64,000 bases of DNA from Oreohelix idahoensis. Its lineage: Eukaryota; Mollusca; Gastropoda; Stylommatophora; Oreohelicidae. The notes beneath the pieces were generated by a model that worked only from the letters and a program-made list of their open reading frames with translations, ran no database searches and was not told where the DNA came from. Shown here one piece after another: positions 33,363 to 43,908 of this stretch; position 1 is the first letter of the stretch, and each line of letters opens with the position of its first letter. The stretch is from contig JAMPIV010004939.1 of the NCBI GenBank assembly GCA_024509875.1, positions 80,001 to 144,000 of the forward strand. The letters are read 5' to 3'. A program made the translations under genes and the position numbers.

Positions 33363-35524
33363 TAACACTGACAAACAACATTTTTCTTTCTTATATAAGA
33401 ATAAGTGTTCTTAGGTCAGTTTCTTGCGCTGATTTCAAATCTGAAATCCGTTTTTCTCTATCACGTCGGGTTCTTAAGATATTTGTGAATAAATATATTT
33501 TTGGGAAACCGTTATTTGCTCCGTTTCATTTTTACTATATAGCTTATTAAAAATTAATAAAAAGCAACATAATTCTACTTTTTATACTGCTAAAAGATGC
33601 ATGACATATGTTGCGCGATTTTTCAAATAGTTACTGTATTTTGAAATAATTCTGAGCAAAATATGGCTTCTAGAAGTTGTAGAAATTCGGCTGATCTGTT
33701 CTGTTACGTGTGCGGATATTTTACCGATCGTGTTGACCAGAAAAACTTTACACCATTACTAAAGAAAGCATATGAACTTTATTTCCATTCGAAATTTGAT
33801 GATGCAAATAAATCTTGGAAGCCAAATGCAGTTTGTTCGATACATTGGCAGGTTGGTTACGAAAATCGCCGAAGCATAAGTCGATGCCTTTTGGAGTGCC
33901 AGTAATATGGCGTGAACATACAAATCACACTACTGATTGTTACTTCTGCTTGACAAATATCCATGGTTTCACTTTTAAAACTAGAAAGTCTGTGGTTTAT
34001 CCAAATATTGAATCGGTTTCGAAACCAGTGCCTCATGATCCAATCACGTGTCCGATCCAAATACCACCAGAACAATATCCGTTGGACGTAAATGAACCAT
34101 CAGAAAGTGATAGTTTACCTGCTTTAGAAACTAATTCTGACTCAGATTACATACCGGTGAATGATGGTGTTTACTTAATTAACCATTCAGAACTTTCAGA
34201 TCTAATACGTGATCTCGCTCTTACCAAAGGACAAGCGGAATTACTCGGTTCGCGACTCAAAGAATGAAATCTTTTAGCGCCCAATACTCCGATATCTAAA
34301 TTTCGTCATAGACACAGAGAACTTGTTCAATACTTTGAGATAGGTGATGACATTTGCTATTGCAAAGATGTAAACGGTCATGAGCACATAGTCAACGATT
34401 AGCGATTTTTCATCGATTCTTCCAAGACTAGTCTAAAAGCCGTGTTATTGCATAACATAATTTTTTTTCTCATCAATTCCAGTCGCCTACTCTGTTCATA
34501 TGAAAGAAACTTATGACAATATGGCTATACGTTTGGAAAAAATAAAGTACAATGACTACCAATGGCGGATTTGTGGATACCTAAAGGTCATTGCAATTCT
34601 CACGGGCATGCAGACTGGGTATACTAAATTTTGTTGCTTCCGATGTGAATGGGACAGCCGCAACAGACAGGAACATTATGCAAGAAAGGTGTGGCCTATC
34701 CGGGATCGTATGCAGCTCGGGCATGAAAATGTAATACGCAAGCCATTAGTTAACAAAGACAGCTTCATTTTACCACTGTTACATATAAAGTTGGGGCTCA
34801 TGAAGAATTTTGTAAAAGCGTTAGATAAAACGAGCAAAGCTTTCACTTATCTTCGAGAAAAGTTTCCGCAAGTTAGCGATGCAAAGATAAAGGAAGGTAT
34901 CTTTGTAGGACCTCAGATTAGGAAAGTTATTGCAGACAAACAATTCGAGAACTTGTTACATGGTAGTGAACTTCGCGCATGGATGGCATTCAAATCGATC
35001 GTCGATAACTTTCTGGAAAATCACAAATCTGTCGACTATGTTGCATATTGTTAAGCAGTGCATAGATGCATACAGAATTATGGGCTGTATCATGTCCCTC
35101 AAAATCCATTTGCTCGATTCGCATCTTGACTTTTTCCCTGACAACCTTGGCGAATTCAGCGATGAACATGGAGAATGATTCCATCAAGATATCGCCGTAA
35201 TGGAGTCACGTTATCAAGGATGGTGGAGTGTGACCATGCTTGCCGATTATTGTTGGATGCTTCATCGCGATATACCACATGCCATTCACCGACGAAAGTC
35301 GACTTCAAAGAAATTCAAGCCTACATAACTGTTATACTTCTTGTACGAATGATGTTGTAATACTGTATGCGTTGTTAAAAAACTTCAATTGCGTATTTCT
35401 AGAGATCCCGACCTGATAAAGAAAAACGGTTTGCAGATTTAAAAACAGCGCATTAAAATTGACCAGAAAAACATAGAAATGTTAGAGAAAGAAAAAAAAA
35501 GTTTTTTTTTGTTAGTCAGTGTAA
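33363..35524 (+). mobile_element. DNA transposon T with CACTG termini and TAA duplication
   Basis: Element proper 33366-35521 (2156 bp). TAA at 33363-33365 and 35522-35524. Left end CACTGACAAACAA, right end (minus strand) CACTGACTAACAA: 13-bp terminal inverted repeats with one mismatch. The empty site is preserved in the other LTR of B at 17521-17545, proving a precise insertion. It carries one broken gene (33663-35345). Termini starting CACT(G/A) with a 3-bp duplication fit the CACTA/CMC type, but this is inference. Confidence 0.85.
33663..35345 (+). pseudogene. Transposon T protein: unclassified family, degenerate
   Basis: Starts MASRSCRNSADLFCYVCGYF (CxxC, 33663) with a second Cys pair in DCYFC (about 33937, second frame, MPFGVPVIWREHTNHTTD). 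Then a variable acidic part, FIDSSKTSLKAVLL (about 34410), MKETYDNMAIRLEKIKY (34500), CCFRCEWDSR, ILPLLHIKLGLMKNFVKALDK, FVGPQIRKVIADK, MSLKIHLLDSHLDFFP and EFSDEHGE (to 35178), then ADYC-like text to 35345. Order and motifs match a large family of proteins annotated only as uncharacterised in many arthropods and other invertebrates. The gene is broken by frameshifts near 33840 and 35030 and by in-frame stops near 34267 and 34400. Its position between terminal repeats suggests it was the transposase; catalytic residues are not established. Confidence 0.75.
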
Positions 35525-35871
35525 TTAATACATATTTATATTTGAAACTTTACCAGTGACTCATTTAAGATAGTCTTATAGAGTGTTAAATGTGTGTGAG
35601 TGTCACAGTGTTGTCAAGTATGGTGGAATAAATTAAATTGTGTATCTGTCTGTTGTTGTTGTGACTTACACTTCATCATATACATACCCTAGACATTTAA
35701 CGTAGTCATCACAATATTCCAGAATAATTCTGACTGAGGTATAATGTGGTAGCAAGTAAGGTTATCTGTAAAACACTACACCTATTAGATACAGATACCT
35801 TCACAGCTGATCTCAGTCAGTACACTAAGTCACCTATAAATATTTATAACATCCCACTTTACCACAGCTGG

Positions 35872-36396
35872 CGCGAATCCCGTAGACGCTTGGGGTACCT
35901 CTCGGTAGGCGAATAAGGCAGCCGATATATATAGGTCCCAGTCTTCCGGCTTCTCCTGACCCAGCTTACGTAACATGGTGGTGAGGGTGCCGTTAAAACG
36001 TTCCACGAGCCCATTTCCGGCCGGATGGTAGATACTTGTGTGGATATGTTTGGCCCTCAAGATCTTAAAGATCTCCTCCATTAACAGGCTACGGAATTGG
36101 GATCCATTGTTCGTCAAAACTTGTTGAGGGAATCCCAACCGTGTAAATATTTGCACGAGGGCTTCTGCGACATGCTTGGAATCTGTGCATGTTAGCGGTA
36201 TAGCTTCGGCCCACATTGTGCAAGTGTCGACTAAAGTCAGGATGAACCTGCTCTTTCCTTTGATCCTTTCCAGGGGTCCAATGATGTCGACAGCAACCCG
36301 TTCAAATGGAGTATCCACTATTGGCATTTGCCCCATAGGTACTGGGGGTGTCAAGTGCTTTGGTGCTACCCGTTGGCACTGGGCACAGGATTTCAA
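35872..36396 (-). pseudogene. pol: Element A pol: integrase catalytic core (cut by element B)
   Basis: Minus-strand frame from 36396: KSCAQCQRVAPKH (second half of the HHCC zinc finger), Asp in AVDIIGPL, VDTCTMWAEAIPL, then LTNNGSQF where relatives have LTDNGSQF, so the second catalytic Asp is replaced by Asn (36109-36111). The catalytic Glu is in GLVERFNGTL. It ends at the insertion site of B in the string TGFAPA; codons below 35872 are B's LTR. A one-base loss near 36396 puts the upstream zinc-finger half out of frame. Confidence 0.9.
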
Positions 36397-37271
36397 TACC
36401 TGATAATGTCAGAGTTCATTCCTGGCCACCAATAGTGGTTTTTTATTCGCTGAATAGTGGCGTTTTGTCCCATATGTCCGCTAAAGGGAAGAGAGTGCCC
36501 CATTTCTAAGATCTGGCTTCTGTACTGCGTCGGTACTAGGAGCTGGTTATTCCCCATGTCCGGGTTGCCCGTTCTACGATACAATACGCCGTCCTTAGAA
36601 AAGATGTCTCCGTTGTGTCTGGGGTCCTTAGCCATGGGCAGTTTTCTAAAGCAGGGCTCCAGAGTAGGGTCCTTTTGTTGCGCCTCCTTCAGTTCGTTCG
36701 GCAACAAATTTGGCGCAGGCTCCCTCTCCTTCTTGGCTTGCCCTCTTGTGGTTACCGCTGCCACAATCGGCTCCTTTGGTCTCCCAATAAACACATATCT
36801 ACATCCCAGGATAACTGGGTAGATAGGATCATCCATAATGGCCGCTTTAATAACTCCTCTGACAAAGTCAGAGTGTATTTCTACCAGTGCGATAGGAAGC
36901 GTCCTGGGTGCATCACTCCTGAAAACTCCACTAAGTTTGACGGTTTCCTCTGTTTCCTGACCTGGTTTTACTAGGTGTCTGGCGACAATACAACTAAAGT
37001 TTAGTCCAGTGTCAAAGAGACAAGTAGTTGAGGTACCATTCAAAATTACAGTTCCTCGAGTTGAGGGTCGGTCCCCCTCAGGTTTAGAATCACTGACATT
37101 GACTCTTCCTTTCGAGGCTGTATGCAAACATCCGACGCGGTTTGAACCGGTTTGTTTGCCCTGATCAGACGTTCCTGGTGTAGGGGTCTTCCCTTCTCCT
37201 TGACCTTGGTGGCCGCGCTGCCACGTAGGCTTGGTGGGTTGATCAGAATTGTTGTTGGGGGGGGATCGGGT
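36397..37271 (-). pseudogene. pol: Element A pol: protease and integrase N-terminus
   Basis: Same frame as gag, separated from it by the TAA at 37272-37274. After a Pro/Gly/Gln-rich spacer comes the protease: TVILNGTSTTCLFDTGLNFS (Asp-Thr-Gly active site), a middle region and VILGCRYVF as second signature. A linker follows (TRGQAKKEREP, LKEAQQKDPTLEPCFRKL), then LVPTQYRSQILEMGHSLPFSGHMGQ with the two His of the integrase zinc finger, and HYWWPGM. It ends in the frameshift near 36396. Confidence 0.9.
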
Positions 37272-38297
37272 TTAGTAGAATTTCGGTTTTTCCTGGGGAG
37301 GTCTCTGGGTATTATTTTCTCGTTGGTTATAGTTCTGAGAGGAATTAGTGGAATAGGATGACTGCTCTAGATTTTGTTTACGAGATGGCTCATCTGTGGG
37401 TTTACGTTTAGTGCTGGGAAGTTCGGCCATTGCATTGGTATAGCGTTCTGCCTTATTGAGTATGTCCTCAAGCCTGACTGCGCCATGTTCAGCCAAAAAT
37501 CTACGGGTTTCGTTTGACAAAGTTGACTTTATCTGTTCCACAAGAACAAGTTCAAGTAGTCCCTCATATGTAAGAGGTAGGTCAGATAATTCAATGCCCT
37601 TTGTCAAATAGCCCGTGAGACGTGAAGAGAACTGCGGAAAAGTTTCCGTGCTCTCTTTCCGGCTGTTTCTGAACATTTGCAGAAATTTTCGGGCGGTCAT
37701 CTCAAACCGCTCTAGCAAGGCCTTTTTCAGCATGTCGTAATCGTGTTGGTTGGTTCCCAGCTTTGTATATACGTCATAAGCAGTGCCTTTCAGTGACGTT
37801 GAGAGTTTAAGTGCCCAGCGGGAACTCTCTAACCCATACAGATTTGCGAGCCTCTCAAATTTTTCTAGATAGCTGTCAATTTTCTCATTGGGACTGGGAA
37901 AAAACTCTAAAGCAAAAGACATTGCAGTTAATTGGGCAGATTTAGTGCTGGAGAGGTCCATTGACTGAGACTTGGGCGAAGACGGCTCTCCGTTATTTGA
38001 AGTAGAGGCTCCCCGACTCTCTAAAGCCTTAAGCGCCAGTTCATGCTGTCTTTCCCTCTCTCTCTCTCTCTCCCTGCGAGTTTCCATCTCTGCCTCAATT
38101 TTCTTCTGCGCCAATAGACGATCTTCCGCTTCTTTCCTATCTGCCCTCTCCTGTGCTTCTCTCCTCTCTGCTCTCTCTTGCTCCGCGTCATACCTTTCAA
38201 GTTCCTTGTTGACAAACAGGTTCGCGGCTTCTCCTTCTAATCCTGAGTCCTTCGCCTCCTGTCTCAAAATGGATCTTATCCTAATTCTCTCTGCCAT
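37272..38297 (-). CDS. gag: Element A gag
   Basis: 341 codons from the ATG at 38297 (MAERIRIRSILRQ), chosen because B and D start with a similar short helix. Upstream in-frame ATGs to 38411 read hydrophobic leader-like sequence that is probably untranslated. Residues about 35-115 are a Glu/Arg/Ala coiled coil including a RERERERE stretch. The capsid domain follows (FEFFP-like, IDSYLEKFERLANLYGL, LKLSTSLKGTAYDVY, LKKALLERF, FRNSRKESTETFPQF, LVLVEQIKSTL, LAEHGAVRLEDILNKAERY), then a Gln/Asn/Ser-rich tail. No CCHC knuckle is visible before the stop. The frame is intact; the TAA at 37272 is followed in the same frame by protease. Confidence 0.9.
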   Translation of the reverse strand: MAERIRIRSILRQEAKDSGLEGEAANLFVNKELERYDAEQERAERREAQERADRKEAEDRLLAQKKIEAEMETRRERERERERQHELALKALESRGASTSNNGEPSSPKSQSMDLSSTKSAQLTAMSFALEFFPSPNEKIDSYLEKFERLANLYGLESSRWALKLSTSLKGTAYDVYTKLGTNQHDYDMLKKALLERFEMTARKFLQMFRNSRKESTETFPQFSSRLTGYLTKGIELSDLPLTYEGLLELVLVEQIKSTLSNETRRFLAEHGAVRLEDILNKAERYTNAMAELPSTKRKPTDEPSRKQNLEQSSYSTNSSQNYNQRENNTQRPPQEKPKFY

Positions 38298-38995
38298 ACC
38301 AAAGAACTGGATGCTTCTAAGACTAGAGAATAGTAAGATGGAACAAGAAGGGGAAAAACTCAAACTCGCTACGAGAAAAAAAAACACAAAGTATAAATTT
38401 TTTTGTGTCACCTCCTACCTTAAATGTGTTAACTTATCGCTGCTGTTTTCTGGCAATTAAGGCTCTAAACGCAAGCGACTAATGCCACTAAAATGGTAAG
38501 TTACACTGGAAAAAATTTTACTTTTACTAAAAGTAGAGAAAAATTTTTATTAAAACAATTAAATAAAACAAAATTTTTCCTGAAATTTTAATTCTCCACT
38601 ACAAAAACTCACCCTGAAGTCAATTATATGAGAAGAGACGATGTTAACTAGACTTAAAAAGTCAGAACAAGGCGTCTTATCTAAGCTCAACTCTTTTTAA
38701 CTTCAAAAACCTTTAGTGACTGTAAAACCAATCACGCCATCCCAGCAATTATATAACAAAATTTCAATTTTCTCTGCCAGAGAATACAAAGGTGACAAAT
38801 ATTTTAATCACTAACTTCTTGCCCCTGTGGAAAGAACAAACCTGTAATACTTATTGTGTGGTCGGCCCAAAATACTAAAAGGCTTTGTCTAGGGGAAGTA
38901 ATTACTTTTTTTGGGATTATACCCTACTTCACAAAGACAATCAACCACACTCTATTTAAACTAGGCTCAGAATCCCGGACGAGCCCCCATTTTAT
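38298..38995 (-). other. Leader of element A with near-perfect tRNA-Pro primer site
   Basis: Complement of 38971-38989 reads TGGGGGCTCGTCCGGGATT, whose first 18 bases are the standard tRNA-Pro 3'-end complement used by many vertebrate gammaretroviruses. It lies six bases inside the 5' LTR. About 670 bp of AT-rich leader follow before gag. Confidence 0.85.
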
Positions 38996-41582
38996 TGTCG
39001 TAATTTTTATCTGAGAGAGTTCTGATGGATATTGGTCCTTTAGAGTGTAGAATGATAGTGAAGGCTCTGTGAGAATAAGGATTTAGGAAAGTGAGGTAGT
39101 AGATTCACAAGGGCTGGGGAAGAGTAAGGACAGTCTTTTATTACGACAATATTTGTCTCCTAAAGCTATTCCTACCACTCTTCTGAACAAACAACTGTTT
39201 GTCAGTTCCAGTTGCTCATGCGCACACACCGATTTGGTGATCCTCACGCACAACGTACATGAATACACACTACGATAACAAAATATGGGAAATGTTTGGG
39301 TTTTGGGCTAGCCGACACCAATGCTAATAAAGTTTTTAATACTTTTATTATCATAAAATCAAGTTACAAGTAAGTATCAATGTACAGTCAGAAATCATGG
39401 GTTACAAAACACAAAATAACAGGGGGGAGGGTTTCTGAGGAGAAGTATCCAATGCACCTTTTCCCGCTTGTATTTACTAACAGAAAAGACCGGGTCCCAA
39501 AGACGATAAAGGGGGGGGGGGGGTGAGGATGATGATCAGAGATAGGCAATTTAACCCAATGGTAAATTTATTACTCTGATCAAGGGGGTTACAGTAATAA
39601 GGGGTAAAGGAAAAGCTAGGGGTCATCAAATGTTTTCCTTTAATCAACCAATTTTTCCCGGGAGGGGGGAATGCTCACAGTTAAATAATCCCGCTAGGAG
39701 AAATCCCGTACAATTAATACAATACACCTTAATACTAGGTTGAATTAATTATAAGGGTAAAAGATTTAAATCTCCTTTCATTCAAAAACAACACGCTAGG
39801 GCTGGCCAGCACACAGTCGCACACACACAGACTTACCAAAAGGTGAATTCTGGCACTTCAAAGGAAATACATCAAAAAACAGCACTAAACCTTGGCTTAG
39901 GTAAAAGTATTTTCTTCCGTGTACAGCCCCAGATTAGCGGGTTGTTGAAGTTAACAAAGTGTCCCGAAATCGCTGGACGTTGAAGTTTAACGGTACTGTT
40001 TGTTTATTAGATAAAGTTCCTAAAGAATGGCACAGGCACTTGGCTAGGTGTGAGGAATGGTGTGGTGTCTAAGATTGGCACAGCTGGTGGAGATAACTTT
40101 CTTTTGCAGTAATGTCAGAAACTACAAAAAACACTGAGGTAAGTTCTTCAGGGGGGTGGTAAAATCCAATGATTATGCTTGACAGACAGTGTCAGGGAAA
40201 TCTATGTTCTTCTTCACAAATAGAGCAGTGAGTAAAATATTTCTACTGTTGACTGTTCTTCTTCCGGTTTGATAACTATAAAACGACTTTATGAATTGGG
40301 ATTTTAAAATAGTCTTTAGGTTTGCTTTGTTTCTGTATACTTCAGATAGCTGAATCCAAACAGGATCGCCACAAAGATTAAATTTCAAATATGTTCATAA
40401 GTCACGGGAGTAATCGAACTGAGTCGGCAAGACTCTAGATATATATTATTGCTGCGTAATGCCTGCTTAAATGATGTTTCATTGCTGCTAAATTGCTGCT
40501 TAAATGATGTTTCATTGCTGCTTAATTGCTGGGATGCGAGGTTCAAAAGATCATTCTGGATGCAATAGAAAAACATGAAATGCAATAAAATCATATTAAA
40601 ATCTAACGCGCGATACATTTACAGTTTAACTATTTTATGCACTCGCGTCTTCAATTAATAAAGCAAGAGAGAAAAAATAAAACTCCCCGTGAGGTTAATA
40701 GTTGAAAGCACATCTATTTATACAGAACTAAACTGTATTAAAGTTATAATTCCCTTAAGCGGCTATTGTATTAGGAAATAAACTTATAGATGTAACATTT
40801 AGTTGGCACTAGAACTTTGAAGATGGGCTTATTTAATAAGGTTAAATTTACACCACAATCCAGTGAACTAAATATAAAATAACTAGACCACTGATCACTC
40901 GAAGCTAATGTATAAATTACCGTCTGCACAGAAAAGAATTTCACTCCAATAGCCAACAATTTAGATGAAATCTAGCAGGCATTTTTATCTATATGCTAGT
41001 GAATCTTAGAATTCTGTCAGAACGAATGATACGTTGCCCTTTTCAGATTCTGTATTTATCTATTAGAAAGGCAAGATAAATGGTACATGTGAAAATTTCG
41101 CGCCTCGTCAGGTCCCAGGGGAAGTCGAAGTTATTTAGCCGCCATGCTAACCACGATGGCCCGACTGGCTTCCGATCTACGTTTGTCTCAGGCTACTCAC
41201 ACGAGGATGTGAAATTTCGGCGAGACTAGCCTCGTTTGCGGTGAGTTTCCTGATTCCTCAGATCGTATCAGCTACGCTGAGCGTTCCGTCTTTCGGGCAA
41301 GTCTGCCGGTGGCCACAGACGTGCGAAGTCTGCAAGAAGCTTTCTTCTGACCGCTCGTGTCCGTCTTGCGAACGGTTCAGTGTTCGTACGGAGATGCTAA
41401 ATTTCTGTTTCTCTGTTCTGGGGATCTTCTTTGACTGCTTTGATCCTAGCCGCTACTCTTCGTTGATGAAAAGTTACAACAATACTGATGTTCAGGGATT
41501 CTAATGTTATGAAAAGCTAAAGTCCCTTAAATCGTCCATCAAATCAGGGAAAATTCACTTGACAAACTAGACGTACGTCACA
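38996..41582 (-). repeat. 5' LTR of element A
   Basis: 2587 bp, TGTCGTAATT (38996) to GTACGTCACA (41582). It contains a 371-bp block (39620-39990) absent from the other LTR and a short tandem duplication around 40480-40510 (GATGTTTCATTGCTGC). Next to it is CTCAC (41583-41587). Confidence 0.95.
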
Positions 41583-41587
41583 CTCAC

Positions 41588-42479
41588 ACAACATAAAACC
41601 GCCACTGGCTGTCAGTCTGAAAGATGGAGAATATTGGTATTGTTATTGGTGAGACCTCTACACCTCACGGTAGAAGGTGAACTACTAAGTAGTAGTAGTA
41701 GTTATTGGTGATCAGAATCGACATCGATGCTATACAGGGAAACCCATAGGTGCTCAGTCTCCCTCGGCAAATGTCAAAGGGTGTAAATGCTAACGGTTCC
41801 TGTAGCATGCTAGTTGTATACAAGGCGGATGCATGCTCTCATACACCCATCCCTGATAGTCTTACGTTTGATACGAAGTTTCAGCTCTTACACTTGTTGA
41901 TTCATCAGTCTCTAACAGGCAATCATTACTTGTCCTTAGTATCTCTCCTCCACCCCCCATTCATACCTAATGCTCCCACTATGGATGCTTTCGAAGCTAG
42001 TCTGGCAGCTCTCTTATCATTGCGTACCCCTGCATGACCAGGATAGTTGATCCGCACTTGAAGATTCGAGGCTTTGATGAATATTTTCCAATTATGCCTC
42101 TAGACACCAATTTTGTACCTTCCGTATCTTGTACTAAGAGTCTGACACAATAACTGCCCTGGTTCATGGAGTTGCATTGCGGCAGCTAAAGGGGTCGGTC
42201 TCTGTCGTCGATACTTTCGGCAGATAAGTAGATGAAATATGCATGTTGTAGGAGAAGCAGCGCCGGATTAATGCAAGAAGGGCTTCTAGGATTTTTGGGG
42301 TTTGGGCCTAATAGGCAATAATTGTAATTTTTTATTTAACCCCTTAATTATATGGTATATAATTGTACTAGTGTAAAAGCCCGTCATCAGACGGAAATTA
42401 AATTCAAAAGCACCAATATCTAACTGCAATTTTATTTATTAAGATATTTTTGGAAAAAACAATGTTGTGAACATTTAAT
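41588..42479. other. Flank with LINE 3'-tail-like stretch; otherwise unannotated
   Basis: Positions about 41650-41702 (CCTCTACACCTCACGGTAGA ... AGTAGTAGTAGTAG) resemble the LINE tail at 58660-58722 (CCTCTACACCACACGTAGAA ... AAGTAAGTAAGT), so this may be the 3' end of a related LINE. A 95-codon frame (41750-42037) has no recognisable domain. Confidence 0.4.
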
Positions 42480-42862
42480 CGGCGACCGCCCCATCTTTGC
42501 TGACGTTTACGATTCAAGCGCATACGACACTCTTGTGGTGTTTCGTTGTCCATTTTATTTACTTACACTCAACTTGTTGGAAGAAACACGAGTTGAAACT
42601 TTACAAAAAATATTTGTTTTAAATCTGGTGTTAAAGTCTGAACATGCACGCCGTTCACAGTTAGATTTTATTGGCGCATGCACACCAACACTTCACAACT
42701 GTTCATGCACACCGTCATATGCACATTCTTCTTTGGTAAGTGTTACTATTTTCGGGAGGGAACATATATGGGAAACAATACAGTTAATGTTTAACTTTCA
42801 ACCAAAGTTGCATCCCTTAGCGTTACGCACTCGCAGAAAAAGCTGAGCTTTTATATATAGGA
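42475..42862 (-). mobile_element. Helitron 5' end with start of the Rep/helicase frame
   Basis: Read on the minus strand it starts A|TCCTATATATAAAAGC (TC terminus preceded by A, as for Helitrons), then about 300 bp of leader and an ATG at 42553 with MDNETPQECRMRLNRKRQQR. A short Glu/Gln/Arg-rich start of this type begins many animal Helitron proteins. The frame is cut after about 27 codons. The leader shares sequence with the fold-back at 347-514. No 3' CTRR end is visible nearby. Confidence 0.6.
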
Positions 42863-42916
42863 TTATTAATAGACCGGTATATTAGTTTGTTAGCATTGCT
42901 TACCTCGTTTATTAGT

Positions 42917-43850
42917 AATAATTTTTTATACTAGCAAGAAAACGGATTTTCTCCAGTGCTGCCTTCAGTTCTTCCATCCCTATGTCATCTTCATCACCAA
43001 TGATTTCCTCTTCTGTGCCAGCGGTTATTACTTCTGATGCTGACCTTGTCCACCATCAAGGAGCTCTGAGAAACATTCTTTCCATCTTTCCATCACCTCC
43101 CTCGGGGCAGTAAGCAACCCGCCTCGCCTGTCCTTTATAAACCTGAAAGGGCACTGCCCTTCCCTCCTCACGTTCCCCAGGGTTCCACAGAACAACCTCT
43201 GGTTCTCCCGCGCAGCCCTCTCCAGCCCCTCTCCAAACTCTTCCCAGGACCCCTGTCCCGCCGCTAGTACCTTGTTCCCCGCCTCCGCTCCGAGTATCAT
43301 ACATTCTCTACATTTCTCCAGTTGTCCCGCTGTGTCTCCAGCTCCCAAGTATTGTCTCCATGCCATCTTCCTCTTTCTCACTTTCTCCCTGACCTCCTCT
43401 GTCCACCAAGGTGCCCCCCTCCTGTTCCCAAGTCGAATCTCACCACATGCCTCCGCAGCAGCTGTCCCTATGATGTCTCTGAATTTAAGCCAGAGAGTTT
43501 CCAAGTCATTAGGTTGTTCTTCTTTGTTTCTCACCGCTTTAGCAATAAGCCCACGACATCTGGTCTTAATTTCTGGCTCTCTCAGCTTGTAGGTCTTAGT
43601 GCTCATTTCTCCCGTTCATTTACTTGGTTTCTTGCGTGATGTTGGGCTTTTCCCAGGCTGAGCAACTCTTTCAGTTGTTCTTTTGATTGTAAGCAGGTAG
43701 TGATCACTTCCAATCTCTGGCCCCCTCCAGACTTTAGCATCCCGGACATATCTGAATGAGCTTCTCCTAACAATGGCATAGTCGATCACTGACTTCTCAT
43801 TCTTTGTAAGTTCAGATCTAGTGTATGCATGAATGCGCTTATGGGGGAAC
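42917..43850 (-). pseudogene. LINE fragment: endonuclease C-terminus and linker before RT
   Basis: Minus-strand reading from about 43850: SVIDYAIVRRS, KVWRGPEIGSDHYLL (the SDH motif closing an APE-type endonuclease), then an in-frame TGA near 43615. The 192-codon frame 43606-43028 follows with RRGAPWWTEEVREKVRKRK, the ENQRLFCGTLGNVRREG region, PFRFIKDRRGG and VMERWKECFSELLDG. That is the linker between endonuclease and RT in many non-LTR retrotransposons. After a frameshift near 43035 it reaches EELKAALEKIR (about 42960) and stops before any RT motif. Both ends are missing, so it is not a simple 5' truncation. Confidence 0.75.
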
Positions 43851-43908
43851 TATGTGTTTGTAAATGATCAGACTCTGTTTACTGCAGAATCCAAGGAGTC
43901 GTCCCCCG

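Larger units (their letters stand above)
31267..35866 (+). repeat. 3' LTR of element B, interrupted by transposon T
   Basis: TGTCGTGTGAAA to CTTTACCACA. Apart from T (33366-35521 plus one TAA) it matches the 5' LTR closely, but has an extra 164-bp block at 32093-32256 that includes TATAAATA at 32177-32184. That box is a candidate core promoter. Confidence 0.95.
15599..35871 (+). mobile_element. Element B: Gmr1-like Ty3/Gypsy retrotransposon inside A
   Basis: Element proper 15604-35866 with GCTGG on both sides (15599-15603, 35867-35871). 5' LTR 15604-17877, primer site 17883-17902, gag from 18052, interrupted at 18378 by element C, resuming at 27560; remains of pol to 31168; polypurine tract 31253-31263; 3' LTR 31267-35866 carrying transposon T. 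Gag and RT are closest, within this window, to element D. Protease is cleanly deleted, the integrase core is unrecognisable and RT is frameshifted, so B cannot be autonomous. Confidence 0.95.
11379..41587 (-). mobile_element. Element A: Gmr1-like Ty3/Gypsy retrotransposon holding two further elements
   Basis: Element proper 11384-41582, with CTCAC on both sides (11379-11383 and 41583-41587). In minus-strand order: 5' LTR 41582-38996, primer site 38989-38971, gag 38297-37272, protease and integrase down to 35872, then (after element B) the integrase C-terminus and GPY module 15603-15151, RT and RNase H 15132-13603, polypurine tract about 13585-13571, 3' LTR 13570-11384. Removing B (15604-35866 plus one copy of GCTGG) restores an uninterrupted integrase frame at the junction. 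It is damaged by one frameshift near 36396, in-frame TAA and TAG codons, and a catalytic-residue change. Confidence 0.95.
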
